Shown here piece after piece: positions 54,722 to 64,000 of a stretch of DNA of 64,000 nt (its first letter is position 1; every line of letters starts with the position of its first letter). The DNA comes from Tridacna crocea (taxonomy: Eukaryota > Mollusca > Bivalvia > Cardiida > Cardiidae). Position numbers and translations under genes: made by a program. Where the stretch lies: the NCBI GenBank assembly GCA_943736015.1, contig OX031062.1, forward strand, positions 436,501 to 500,500, given 5' to 3'. A model generated the notes under the pieces. It did no database searches. It was given only the letters and a program-made list of their open reading frames with translations, and was not told the origin of the DNA.

Positions 54722-57407
54722 ATGGCTTCATACATAAGCCTCGCGTTTCTGTTCGGGCTGCTTTTCCATGCCGAAAGTTTTATTCTGAGCACGGACGATG
54801 AAACGGACCGCCATGTTGTACATCGTATTTGGGTATCTAATGGCGCCATCTGGGGAACGTGGATGGATCCAGAATTCTGTCCAAATGGAACGTATGCAAG
54901 GGGCTTCCATTTGAAGGTAAAAGACTCTTTATTAAATTTTATTTCTTACAAGTGTTAGCTTTATTCAGTAAAGGAAAACAAGAGTAAACCAGATATAACG
55001 AGAGGCCAAGAGACTGAAACTCCAAGGTTCGTATTCACCAAACATTCTTAAGAACAGTCTCAGTTTTATTCTACAGAAATTTCTACATTGGACTGTAACA
55101 TGGCCTCCGATTGGCTAAATCAAATGGTTTAGCCAATCACAAGTTGTGTTACCTTCAAACGCAGAAAATTTTGTAGAATAAAACAAAGACTATTCTTAAG
55201 AATGGTTAGTAAATACGGACCCAGATGTAGCATTTTTTGCGTGGCAATTTGCATACTCTTCGTAGATTTAATTCTTTCATGTATATGATACGGGCCGAAA
55301 ACTATTTGTCCTTTTTTTGAAAATTATCACCCTATACTTTTAAGAAGAATCTGTTGCACCATCCTCGGATACCCCGGGTTCACTATTTGCTACGCTACAT
55401 CGACCCCTGGGACGATTAGTTGAATTTCCTTCGCTTTACCGCTGGCCGAATGCTGGCTTTTCATTGGTTCCATCATCATTTTGTGATGGGCGAGTGTACT
55501 GTACGCTATGACGTTTCGTATCGATTTTCGGCGACTCGCTTTACCGCTGGTCGAATGCTGGCTTTTCATCGGTTCTATCATCATTTTGTGATAGGCGAGT
55601 GTACTGTACGGTATGACGTTTAGTATCGATTTTCGGCGGCTGATTCAAAGTTTTATTAGTCAATTGTCCCAGGGTCGATGTAGCGTAGCAAATAGGGAGA
55701 CCCTGGGGTATCCGAGGATGCTGTTGCACTCTATACAGCATATTCTGCTAGGATCTATTTACCAACAATTGGCCATCCCTTGGTTTGGTTTGTCTGTATC
55801 AGTACAGATCGAAATAATTGATTGTAATGTAAGGAATTAAATATTTACGGAAGATATTTCAGATTCATAGTTTTAAGGTACAAACTTGATTTTTTCCGAT
55901 ATATTCACATGGTTTCCCTTTCTATCCATCGTGCATCCTTCAGGCAAGGGACGGTACTCTTGACTCATCCTAAAATCAAAGGGAGACTACCAATACACGA
56001 ATAAACCTAACTTTGTCATGGGTACTCTCCCTTCAACCAAGAAGGTATTCATTTGCTCAGTAGGTTGACTTTTAAGTCAATATTTGAACAATATTTCTCT
56101 TCTTCTTTGAAATGATTTATTCCACACTATATCTTCCTTGACAAATACCACTTCAGCGTTCTCAAAGCTTTGATTTATTTGTGGTTTGTTTGTTTAAAAA
56201 ACATACTAAACAAAAATTCCTCCGAGTGTTCGGATCCACGATCTTCAAAACCATAGTATACAATGTGCCACTGAGAAATGTTAAATGAACTTATTTCTTT
56301 CGAAAACAATTATACCATTAGTAACAGAATAGAAAATTCTACAGTAAAAGCATGAACAACTCGTTAATTTTTGTGTTTTCTTCGCGGGTGTCTGCTCATA
56401 TTTTAATTCTATATCTAACTTTTCACCCAAATGAAAAGAAAGTGTCTTTGTTTAGATCTTCTAGAAATGAATTTTCAGAGCAAAATGCAGTTCAAAGTCT
56501 TTTTAAATTGTACAGATCGAAGACTTCCAAGGTGACGGTGACGACACCGAGGTTAATGGGATACAACTGAGCTGTTACAGGGCTAGAAATACGTACCCAG
56601 GGGACTACCCCAGGGGCAGCATTAGATCGGGAGAAGGCCCCTGGGGTCATACAAATTACCCATCCTACGAAGGGGTCACGTGCAAATCCTACGACGAGTT
56701 CTTCACAGCCTTTAGCATGAATGTTCAACCTCAACAGGTATGATGGAATCTTAACCGTGCTCTTATATCGCACTGTCTCACGAGAAATTGGGGGCGAATA
56801 TGGGGGTTGAATTCATCTGCAAAAAGTATCGACTCAGGTCAGCCTGCACCGACTGCGCAGGCTGACCTAAGTCAATACTTTCTGCTTTTTGTATTTTTTC
56901 TGTATGTTCAAGTACATGTACTATATTGTTATTATTCTTCGTCTTATTATTATTATTATTTTTATATTATTATTATCATCATTATTATTGTTTTTGTAAT
57001 TAGATCTATGATGATGATGACGACAACGACATCGACGATGACGACAACAATGATGATGAGGAGGAGGACGACGACCACGACTTGGACGACGACAACGATG
57101 ATGATGATGATGATGATAATGATGATGATGATGATGATGATATTTTATTTTCAAATATTTTCAGGACGTTGCAGACGATTCCGCAGTGAACAATGTTCGT
57201 TTTGATTGCAGAGAATTTAGCAACGGCACAGAATATGAACTGAGTTATCCTAAAAACGGTCCCGATCTTGGCATGTGGGGACCCAAGAGCTTTAGTTGCC
57301 CTGACAACTCGGCTATCTGTGGTCTCAGTACGAGAATCGAAGCTCCACTTCTAACCGGTGACGACACAGCTCTGAATGACGTCATCTTTTATTGTTGTGA
57401 TGATTAG
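54722..57407 (+). CDS. VMO1-type secreted protein C
   Basis: Exons 54722-54916, 56516-56737 and 57165-57407, phase 0, 219 residues. Signal peptide MASYISLAFLFGLLFHAES; then ETDRHVVHRIWVSNGAIWGT, EFCPNGTYARGFHLK, GDGDDTEVNGIQLSC, EGPWGH, FFTAFSMNVQPQQ, DDSAVNNVRFDC, ICGLSTRIE and DDTALNDVIFYCCDD-stop. It lies in tandem with protein B, 4.2 kb downstream. Intron 1 carries a hairpin MITE (55028-55221) and a 361-bp element with a 9-bp target duplication; intron 2 carries long ATT and GAT microsatellites up to 28 nt before exon 3. Confidence 0.92.
55028..55221. mobile_element. Hairpin MITE family 4 copy
   Basis: TTCGTATTCACCAAACATTC at the left and GAATGGTTAGTAAATACGGA at the right are inverted; AATGGTTTAGCCAATCAC lies in the centre. 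It is in intron 1 of VMO1-type gene C. Confidence 0.72.
55360..55720. mobile_element. 361-bp MULE-like MITE with 9-bp target duplication
   Basis: CTGTTGCAC occurs at 55351-55359 and 55721-55729. The inverted ends start CATCCTCGGATACCCC and stay similar for about 60 bp. Inside, a 105-bp unit is repeated in tandem (55431-55535 and 55536 on). A 9-bp duplication with long inverted ends is typical of Mutator-like elements. Confidence 0.82.
56938..57140 (+). repeat. Compound (ATT)n and (GAT/GAC)n microsatellite
   Basis: An ATT-rich run (56938-56990) is followed by GATGAC/GAC/GAT triplets (57008-57140). It ends about 25 nt before exon 3 of VMO1-type gene C. The long open frames on both strands here (poly-acidic, poly-Met/Thr or poly-His) are products of the repeat. 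Confidence 0.88.
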
Positions 57408-57556
57408 ACATTAACTTATGACGTAACTCTTCCAAAAGGCCACGGTCAAAATTCTAACGAAAACGAAAACATTTGCAGACAGAGTGAAATATGATTCGAA
57501 TGTGAGATCGACATTGAAGGATAGAAAAAACACTCAGGAATCGCTTGATAAAAGCT

Positions 57557-57572
57557 AATAAAAGCTAATAAA
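57557..57572 (+). promoter_or_regulatory. Polyadenylation signals of VMO1-type gene C
   Basis: Two AATAAA hexamers, 10 nt apart, lie about 150 nt after the stop codon of protein C. Either could be used; no others are nearer. Confidence 0.5.
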
Positions 57573-57748
57573 TACAGGGTGTCACAGAAGTCGAGCACCA
57601 TAGATCTACGGGTTTCCGTAAAAAAGTGAAACAGCTTTATTGACATCAGTCTTGACGGTTCGCGAATTCCGGGACACCCTTTATATTAAAAGCTGAATGT
57701 ATAGACCTACTTACACATTTGAAAGTAGTTCTAATACTATCGATTTAA

Positions 57749-57901
57749 TTCATTACCAAACGACAATATTTTAGTCTTGTCCAAATCGAAAGCATTTCCA
57801 GACGACAAAATAAAAATGACTGAAAAATTGAATTTTGTTTTTTGAAGGGTAGAAAACATTGTGGGAAAGGTCGTCAAAAGTAGCCCTTATGTGGTAATGG
57901 G
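57749..57901. mobile_element. TTAA-flanked MITE with half of the hairpin deleted
   Basis: TTAA flanks at 57745-57748 and 57902-57905, but the core stops after GTGGGAAAGG and goes straight to the opposite end, so one palindrome arm is gone. Confidence 0.72.
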
Positions 57902-58475
57902 TTAAAACTGAACTATTCTTTTGTAATAAAATTATCTGTAATAGAGAACTTCTTTTTCTAACTATTACATTTACGGCGGAAACAGTAGTTTCCCGAGCTC
58001 TAGTTACCTAGGTAACATGTACATGCCACTCACCCAAATGGAACTATGACGTTATTGACCCTACATTTTTCACGTTTTACGTAATATTATATAACGCTTT
58101 GGGGGTACGCCACGGGGAGTCACCGAAAATAATTGCACTAGATTTTGATGAAAGACCAACTCACCCTCAGCCTCAAAAACACACTTCCCAAACACACACA
58201 CTAAACACGATTAGAATCATGAAATAAATAGGACTCGTGAAAATATTACCGACGATGTTCACTCTGTGAATTCCATCTAAATAAACAAATGTCCTCTATT
58301 TCCATGTGTGGATTTCTTCAAAATGAAGGCGTATTTAGACCTGCTACCAGGACCATGCGTAAACAAATATCAGTTTTATCATATATGAAGTACAAGCAAA
58401 TCAGCCGTAGCATCTGTACTGACAGAGTTATGTTTTATTGCCTATTATGAAAGAATGATAATATGAAAACTTTAA

Positions 58476-58698
58476 CCCATTACCACACAATCCCTACTTT
58501 GGACGCCTCTGAGAAAGAAGCCTTTAGAAAACATTGTGGGAAAAGGAGAAAATGCTGGTAACCAGCATTTTCTCCTTTTCCCACCATGTTTTCTACCCTT
58601 CACAAAACAAATTTCAACTTTTCAGTCACTTTCATTTTGTCGTCTGCAAATGTTGTCGATTTGGACAAACCTAGAATTTTGTTGTTTGGTAATAAGGT
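58476..58698. mobile_element. TTAA-flanked hairpin MITE copy
   Basis: TTAA at 58472-58475; right flank decayed (GTAA). Core nearly perfect, with one change (CCCACCATG). Confidence 0.75.
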
Positions 58699-58797
58699 AA
58701 TAGACTTAATAAAAGCTGCATCCCATTCAAATATGCCTTTGATAAAATTGACGGCTGCATTTGGATGTACTTCAGATATTTTTCCACAATCTCCAAG

Positions 58798-59368
58798 CAG
58801 AGTTGTCGTTCGTTACCTCACATACATCTCTGCGATGGGCTAAATGACAAGAATCTTGTCAAACCGAGGAAAAGATGTTTTGTCACTGTTTAGCTGTTTC
58901 ATATGTAAAATTGTAAGTTAGACAAAGGAAATATGATTCTGGATACATTATAGGTGCTTTCAAACGGATGAATTTACCTGTATTAAATGGAACTGTCTTT
59001 TTCGAGCCTCTTCACTTTTCAGAATCTTACGCCGATTTTAACAAAAATGGCTGGGCCCATGAATGATGACAACTGATTTGACACACCGCTGGATCTAAGT
59101 TTGTACCATTAAAAATCAAGTTATCGTCCTTTAAAGATATTTAGGCTTTTCAGAAAATCCCTCTATTGTTCATTTCCTATCACTAAGTCTGATTGGTCCC
59201 ATGCTGTTTGAACAGCACACGAAACAATCGATATTGGTCTTTCTTTCACCAGCGTTTGTGTAGCCATTTGGAGTTATGGTCATGTGACAAAAATATGACT
59301 TAATGACGGACTACTTTCTGAGCCCACTACAGAGGTGAATGTTATGATCCGGAGTGCAAGAGAGTGAT
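58798..59368. repeat. About 570-bp dispersed repeat, copy 2
   Basis: Reverse complement of the repeat at 10079-10671, with few changes, suggesting recent spread. It lies between TTAA-type MITEs. Confidence 0.8.
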
Positions 59369-59804
59369 TTTTCCACTGAGATTCGATGACGTCTTGTCCT
59401 AGTGGCAGGTCTAAACTCGCCTTCAATTTAAAGAGTTAATGACAATAAGAAGTGTTGTGAGGGTTCCCTCCCCCCTCCCCCCACCCCCAACCCCCAACCC
59501 CATAAAAACACAACCCTGATGCAATTTGGCTTTGAGTTGTTATTAGTAGAGAAGCCAAATTCGTTGGTAACAAACTTCATGTTCGGAGCTGATGGCTCAG
59601 ACCAGAAAATGTTGTGTTGATCTTCCGGTTCTGAAAGTATCGGCTCGAGATAAAACCACAGAAAACAGGTAGCCTTGTTACACTTCGTAACTTTAATTTT
59701 TTTCTTTGATATTCCCAAAAAGAGAATAGAATGCAATACTCTAGTTTTTCATCGTGTTTTTCTACAGTGCGAAAAAAATCAGAATGTGTATGGTATTGTC
59801 TTAA

Positions 59805-60025
59805 CCCTTTACTCCATAGATACTCGTTTCTGCGCATTGCTTGTAGGAGCCTTTTGAAAACATTGTGACAAAAGGTGAAATTGCTCGTGACGAGCAATTT
59901 CACCTTTTGTCACAATGTTTTCTATGCTATCAAAAGGTGTCATATACACATAAGAAACGGCTTCATCCTTGCTGTTATTTAGGTTCAATTAGAGATACCA
60001 TAGAAATGCCTTATGGGGTAAAGGG
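59805..60025. mobile_element. TTAA-flanked hairpin MITE, variant subfamily
   Basis: TTAA at 59801-59804 and 60026-60029. Core ACAAAAGGTGAAATTGCTCG and its complement; same subfamily as the copy at 20168. A further decayed relative lies at about 60100-60296. Confidence 0.75.
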
Positions 60026-60479
60026 TTAATCATTGGTGCTTTATATTGATCGTAGTCGCAACGATATGTATAAAACTGTATTCACCAAAGTTATAGACTC
60101 GTCCAAATTTAAAGCTTTTGCAGACGACAAAGTGTGCGTGACTGAAAAATGGAAATTTCATTTGGGAAAGGTAGAGAAAACATTGTGGGAAAAGGAGAAA
60201 ATGTTGGTTTTCAGCATTTTCTAATTTTCCCTACAACTTTTTAATAGGCTTCTCTCTCAGGGTCATCAAAAGCGGTCATTTTAGGTAAAGGATTAATTGG
60301 CCATTGGGTCAGAATATGATGTTTCCTACTCGTAAATCTGCAAATATTATTTACAAATCCTGAATCATCAACCTTACTTGGCAAATTAAATGGAAGATTA
60401 ATTGTTTAAAATGTGACAAATACGAGAAAATCAGTGTCCACCTATGTTGAATCTTAAAGTAAAACCCTTTATTATATAC

Positions 60480-60830
60480 CTAGCAGTGAAATCTTGGAAT
60501 TTCCCAGTGTAATAAATTTTGAAATCATCACTAGTGACGTTATCAACTTTCACTTTCACTTCCTGCCGTAAATTGGGAACTACTTTTTTTTTTTCGACTA
60601 CATTTTTTTCGACTTTCAAACGCAAAATTACAAATAATGATGTTAATAAGGTATATAATAAATGGAATAATCAACTGGGAAATTTTTATATGAAAAATAT
60701 TTCACTCGGATGCGTCGTAAGGCGTTAAAAAAACTCTTGCTGCGCACTCCTTTTCTCAACGCCTAACAACGCATCCTCGTGAGATATTTTTCATATAAAA
60801 AACAACCAGTTGATTATCCTCTATTTACAA
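60480..60830. repeat. Dispersed palindromic repeat, copy 2
   Basis: Reverse copy of the unit at 9105; shared words AAATTCC(A/C)AG, CACTTCCTGCCGTAAATT and the GAGATATTTTTCATATAAAA hairpin. Confidence 0.65.
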
Positions 60831-61002
60831 CACCATCTCGTGTTTAAACGACACAGAATAAGAAGGCTTTTAAAGCATTCGTTGGAAAAGGAGAAAATGC
60901 TTTGAACAAACATTTTCTTTTCCCTCAATAATCGCTGTCCTTTCACTGCTTAATTTCGATGTTAAAATTTGGCAAGTCTGACCGTAAAACGAATTTATCA
61001 TA

Positions 61003-61388
61003 CTGCAAAGGTTTACCATTCCAACGTTTGTTAAGCGAATTTTACTTTCTATTTTTGTTGTTGTTGTTTGAAAAAACTGAATTTGCTGAAGAAGTAGAAT
61101 TTTCCTTCTGAGTGTTCTGAGTGCCCCAATTCTACGAAAACTGACATCATTGGGAACTGACGTCACCGAAACCTTGGTATTACGTGCTAAAACGTGCAGC
61201 TTGGCGCATAATATTCATGTTTATCTTGATCGACGCCACCATTTTGGATGTTGCGTGTATACTGTAATCATGTACACGGGGCTCCCGAAAGGGGAACTGC
61301 TTTTAAGTTGATTTTGCCAGTGTACATGATATATATATATATGTTTGGGGTATATTATCCAATCAGATAACGAGAAATTTCTTTGCAG
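61003..61388. mobile_element. TA-flanked MITE, CTGCAAAG ends, copy 2
   Basis: Same inverted ends (CTGCAAAG...CTTTGCAG) and TA flanks as the copy at 9630, reversed and 386 bp long. The inner segment near CCATTTTGGATGTTG matches copy 1 on the other strand. Confidence 0.75.
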
Positions 61389-62059
61389 TATAATAAAAGA
61401 TTTTGTTCTACAGGAGACTTAGGCAAAACAGAAACTTATTTAAAAACGGAAAATGGCGTGTCGGATGATGCACACTTGTCCTCTGACTTAAAGAGAATTT
61501 AGGAAATGCAAAAACTGCCCCTACTGTGCAATCTGATCCTTTCTCTTTTGATAGTTTCTGCAGATGTATTAACCCCCCCCCCTTTTTTTTTTTTTACACA
61601 GCATGGCTCGAGTGTCTTGCAGGATATTAACTCTTTTATCAGACGATAAATTTTGTACTCGACCAAACTGGAAGAACTGACAAACAATAGATTGAATGTA
61701 TCTCAAAAGGTTGTTATATTTCTTTCATGTGTTTGAAAACATTGTGGGAAAAGGAGAAAATGCTGGTAACCACAATTTTTTCAAAAGCATCTTATATAAA
61801 ATCGTATCAAACTCGGGTTTGTGTGGTAAAGAGTTAACATTTGGTTACCTGTCTAAAGGCACTGATCCGCGGATGAAGAATTGATAACCGTGTTTTTACC
61901 GACAGACTATTTGTCCAAAATGTAGTCCGTTTCCGATAAACAGGTAATAAAAATGAATGGGATTGGCCTCCTACGTCACGTGACAACTTTCATTCGTTGA
62001 CCTTGGTAAATGTTTTAGCTGACCTTGGTGCAGGTGCCCTTACTTGCGAAACACACGGA

Positions 62060-62280
62060 CTATTTTTTTGTGGGGGGGGGGGGGGGGGCAAAATTTCTCT
62101 TGTTCAACCTGATCTTTGAGAGAGTTGTCTAGCTGTACCACCTTCCAGACCCCCTTCTCTTCTCCCCACATCCTGCACCCCCCCCCCCCCCCCCTCTTCT
62201 CTTCTACCCACATCCCGCCCCTTCCTCTCCTTCTCTTCTCCCCACATCCCGGCCCCCCTTCTCTTCTCCCCACATCCCGG
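62060..62280. repeat. Homopolymer (G)n/(C)n and CT-rich low-complexity tract
   Basis: A run of about 18 G near 62070 and of C near 62180 enclose several CTTCTCTTCTCCCCACATCC units; open frames across it are low-complexity. Confidence 0.8.
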
Positions 62281-62549
62281 TCCCCAGTGCTTTTACTAGT
62301 ATTTTCGTAATCCTTATCTTCAAAAGAAAAAAAAGGTCGTTGTTTCTATTTTGGCCTGCTTCGTCCCCCTCCCCACAATTAGATACATAGAAGAAAAGAA
62401 CGGATCAGAGAATAATAAAGGTCTGAAGTTTGGACCCAAACAGTTTTTTTTTTTCATTCCAACGCACAAAGCGGAACATTTCATGACCGCGATGAATGGA
62501 TTGAAAAAGTCTGGTTGAATAGAGACTACTTAACAAGCCTCTTTGAGTC

Positions 62550-63035
62550 AACAACACGGAAAGTAGTACGTCCGTCAGTTCCTGTCGATTCATTCATAAA
62601 ACAATTACGTCGTACTTTGTAAAGTTTACAAGTTGTCTGCACACGTCATATGCTTCGAAGATTCGACCCGTATGCTATGACGCTTCACTCATGTCATATA
62701 CAGGGCAAATGTAGGACTCATACCAAAGCTATTATCCAAGCATGTAGGGGCTGTTTTAATAAATGGCAGGTGCATGCTAGCAAATCACAGCTGAATGAAT
62801 TGCACCGGGTAGCGTTATATTCAGTAAACCTTTATTTTCATATTGAAATTCGAAGTAACACAGTTGTCGTTTTGAAAAGTTGTCCTGTTCTGCACCCAGA
62901 GTGCCTAAACCAGATAGATGCGTATTTGTAGATTGCCATCTAGTATTCAAGTCAACAGAGCGGAAAGTAGTCCGACTTTTCCGGTCGTTTCATTCATAAA
63001 ATAATTGCGTCATACTTTCGAAAGTTTCCAGATTT
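62550..63035 (+). repeat. About 85-bp direct repeats flanking a 310-bp segment
   Basis: GGAAAGTAGT...TTCATTCATAAAA(C/T)AATT(A/G)CG and the following GTACTTT..AAAGTTT occur at about 62555-62640 and 62960-63035. Between them lies a 93-codon open frame (62650-62931, ATG to TAG) with no recognisable domain; it could be chance. Confidence 0.55.
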
Positions 63036-63399
63036 ATTCGTTGTTGGTTTCATTGAATCAAAGGGTGCGTAAAGTTCAGCAAAGTAATACACTGAAATGA
63101 ATTTTAAGAAACCATACATAAACAAATGTATAATTAACTTTGCATTTAATAATATTATGTTAAGAAGCGAAGTAATACTAGAGGTGAAGTAGGGTCAACG
63201 TCTCCTCACATTCATCCGCCCGAGTAACCATGTGAGATTTGATTTATTTCGAAATTCACAAAACGCCACATAAATCAGCTGACAGTTTCCTATGACCGAA
63301 GGAAGTCATTCAAATATTGTGGGAGAAACGTAGTAAACGTATGGTATTTTATTCATGGAAACTGTAATGTCTTTTTACGCCATATTTAGGTGAAAAGTC

Positions 63400-63785
63400 G
63401 GTCTTTGAGGACAGCATAGATCAAGATCAGACTGCACAGAACGTCCATTAATTTAATCAAGCCGTTTATACGAGATAATTTTTAGTGTTTTTATGGAGTG
63501 TTCTTTTTTTTCCAAATGTGGAAATAGGTCACATTGATAGCGTTGTGGCTGACGGCACAGATTAGGATAAGACTCCATAGAACATGCAGACCGATCTTAG
63601 ATCTATACTGTCCAATAATCTAATCAAACCTACATAGTAAAAATATTTTTAAATGTTTTTCATAGGGTGTTTTTTTTTTCAGCCATGGAAATAGGTCGAG
63701 TTGAAAGCGTTTTGCTGAGGGCATGATTAAGATCAGACTGCACGTTCTGTGCAGTCTGATCTTAATCAGTGCCATCAGCCAAAGA
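63400..63785. repeat. Cluster of three family-2 hairpin cores
   Basis: Around 63415, 63560 and 63730 the GATCAGACTGCA core recurs, each time after a similar GGAAATAGGTC(A/G) spacer, so this is a tandem of a 150-160-bp unit containing the hairpin. The last core is a perfect inverted repeat. Confidence 0.6.
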
Positions 63786-64000
63786 CATAAAGATATGAGA
63801 CGGCTTGAGTTTTTTCATAGATTGTTTTTTATTTCAACCGTGCAAATAGGTCTAGTTAATGACGCTTAAGCGCTAAATAGGTAATAAAAAGTCCAATAGT
63901 GAAATACGAGGTTAAGTCTTGTGCAGAAAGTTGCCGTTATTTCGGACGAATATATTTCAAGAACTATGGATGTACAGAGCTTTGTGTGCGACCCTTGTAA

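Larger units (their letters stand above)
57573..64000. other. Gene-poor distal region
   Basis: TTAA-type MITEs, the reverse 570-bp repeat, a palindromic repeat, the second TA-flanked MITE, low-complexity tracts and family-2 cores. No exon chain or domain recognised on either strand. Confidence 0.6.

Noticed and set aside
55420-55623. Open frame with a repeated RFTAGRMLAFH motif
   Set aside because: The repeat is the 105-bp internal duplication of a MITE (105 is a multiple of three), not a protein.
56807-57205. 132-codon open frame rich in Tyr, Met and Thr, and His-rich frame opposite
   Set aside because: Product of ATT and GAT microsatellites in intron 2 of VMO1-type gene C.
62116-62310. 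Pro/Ser/Leu-rich frame
   Set aside because: Low-complexity C/T tract.
62650-62931. 93-codon ATG-to-stop frame as a gene
   Set aside because: No domain, signal or splice evidence; lies between direct repeats. Kept only as a remark.

Overview
The window is intron-rich animal DNA: short exons with GT..AG borders, AT-rich introns, microsatellites and many palindromic miniature transposons. It most likely comes from a bivalve mollusc. This rests on a receptor of the molluscan GRL101 type, three vitelline-membrane-outer-layer (VMO1-type) genes, tRNA-derived SINEs, and dispersed hairpin families of a kind common in bivalve genomes. The species cannot be fixed from the sequence alone.

Positions 1-40465 hold the 3' part of one very large plus-strand gene. 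I could place 27 exons whose intron phases agree throughout; they give 1,894 residues before a TAA stop. The domain order is fucolectin-type end, F5/8C (discoidin), PAN/apple, two CUB domains, a C-type lectin domain, four LDLa modules, a fibrinogen-like domain resembling that of neurexin-IV/contactin-associated proteins, three more LDLa modules, an LRR N-cap with six leucine-rich repeats, seven transmembrane helices, and a cytoplasmic tail that resembles the C-lobe of a protein kinase. The 5' end (start codon, signal peptide) lies outside the window. The gene reads as a many-domain recognition ectodomain fused to a relaxin/LGR-type G-protein-coupled receptor.

Positions 43540-57407 hold three complete three-exon VMO1-type genes: one on minus (43540-46141), then two on plus (48626-50515 and 54722-57407). 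The first is tail-to-tail with the receptor and head-to-head with the second. All three share exon borders in phase 0 and code for secreted proteins of about 212-237 residues.

The introns and flanks are dominated by mobile elements. They include a 3.08-kb foldback element with minisatellite arms and an 8-bp target duplication, TTAA-flanked MITEs with a long palindromic core (at least 11 copies), a 361-bp element with a 9-bp target duplication, a TA-flanked MITE in two copies, several other hairpin families, SINEs and a LINE tail. The receptor gene also carries dead exon copies next to live ones (LDLa modules, TM7, possibly the last exon), and an intron minisatellite that appears to have grown out of a splice-donor junction. 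The final 6.5 kb (57408-64000) shows no gene I can support.
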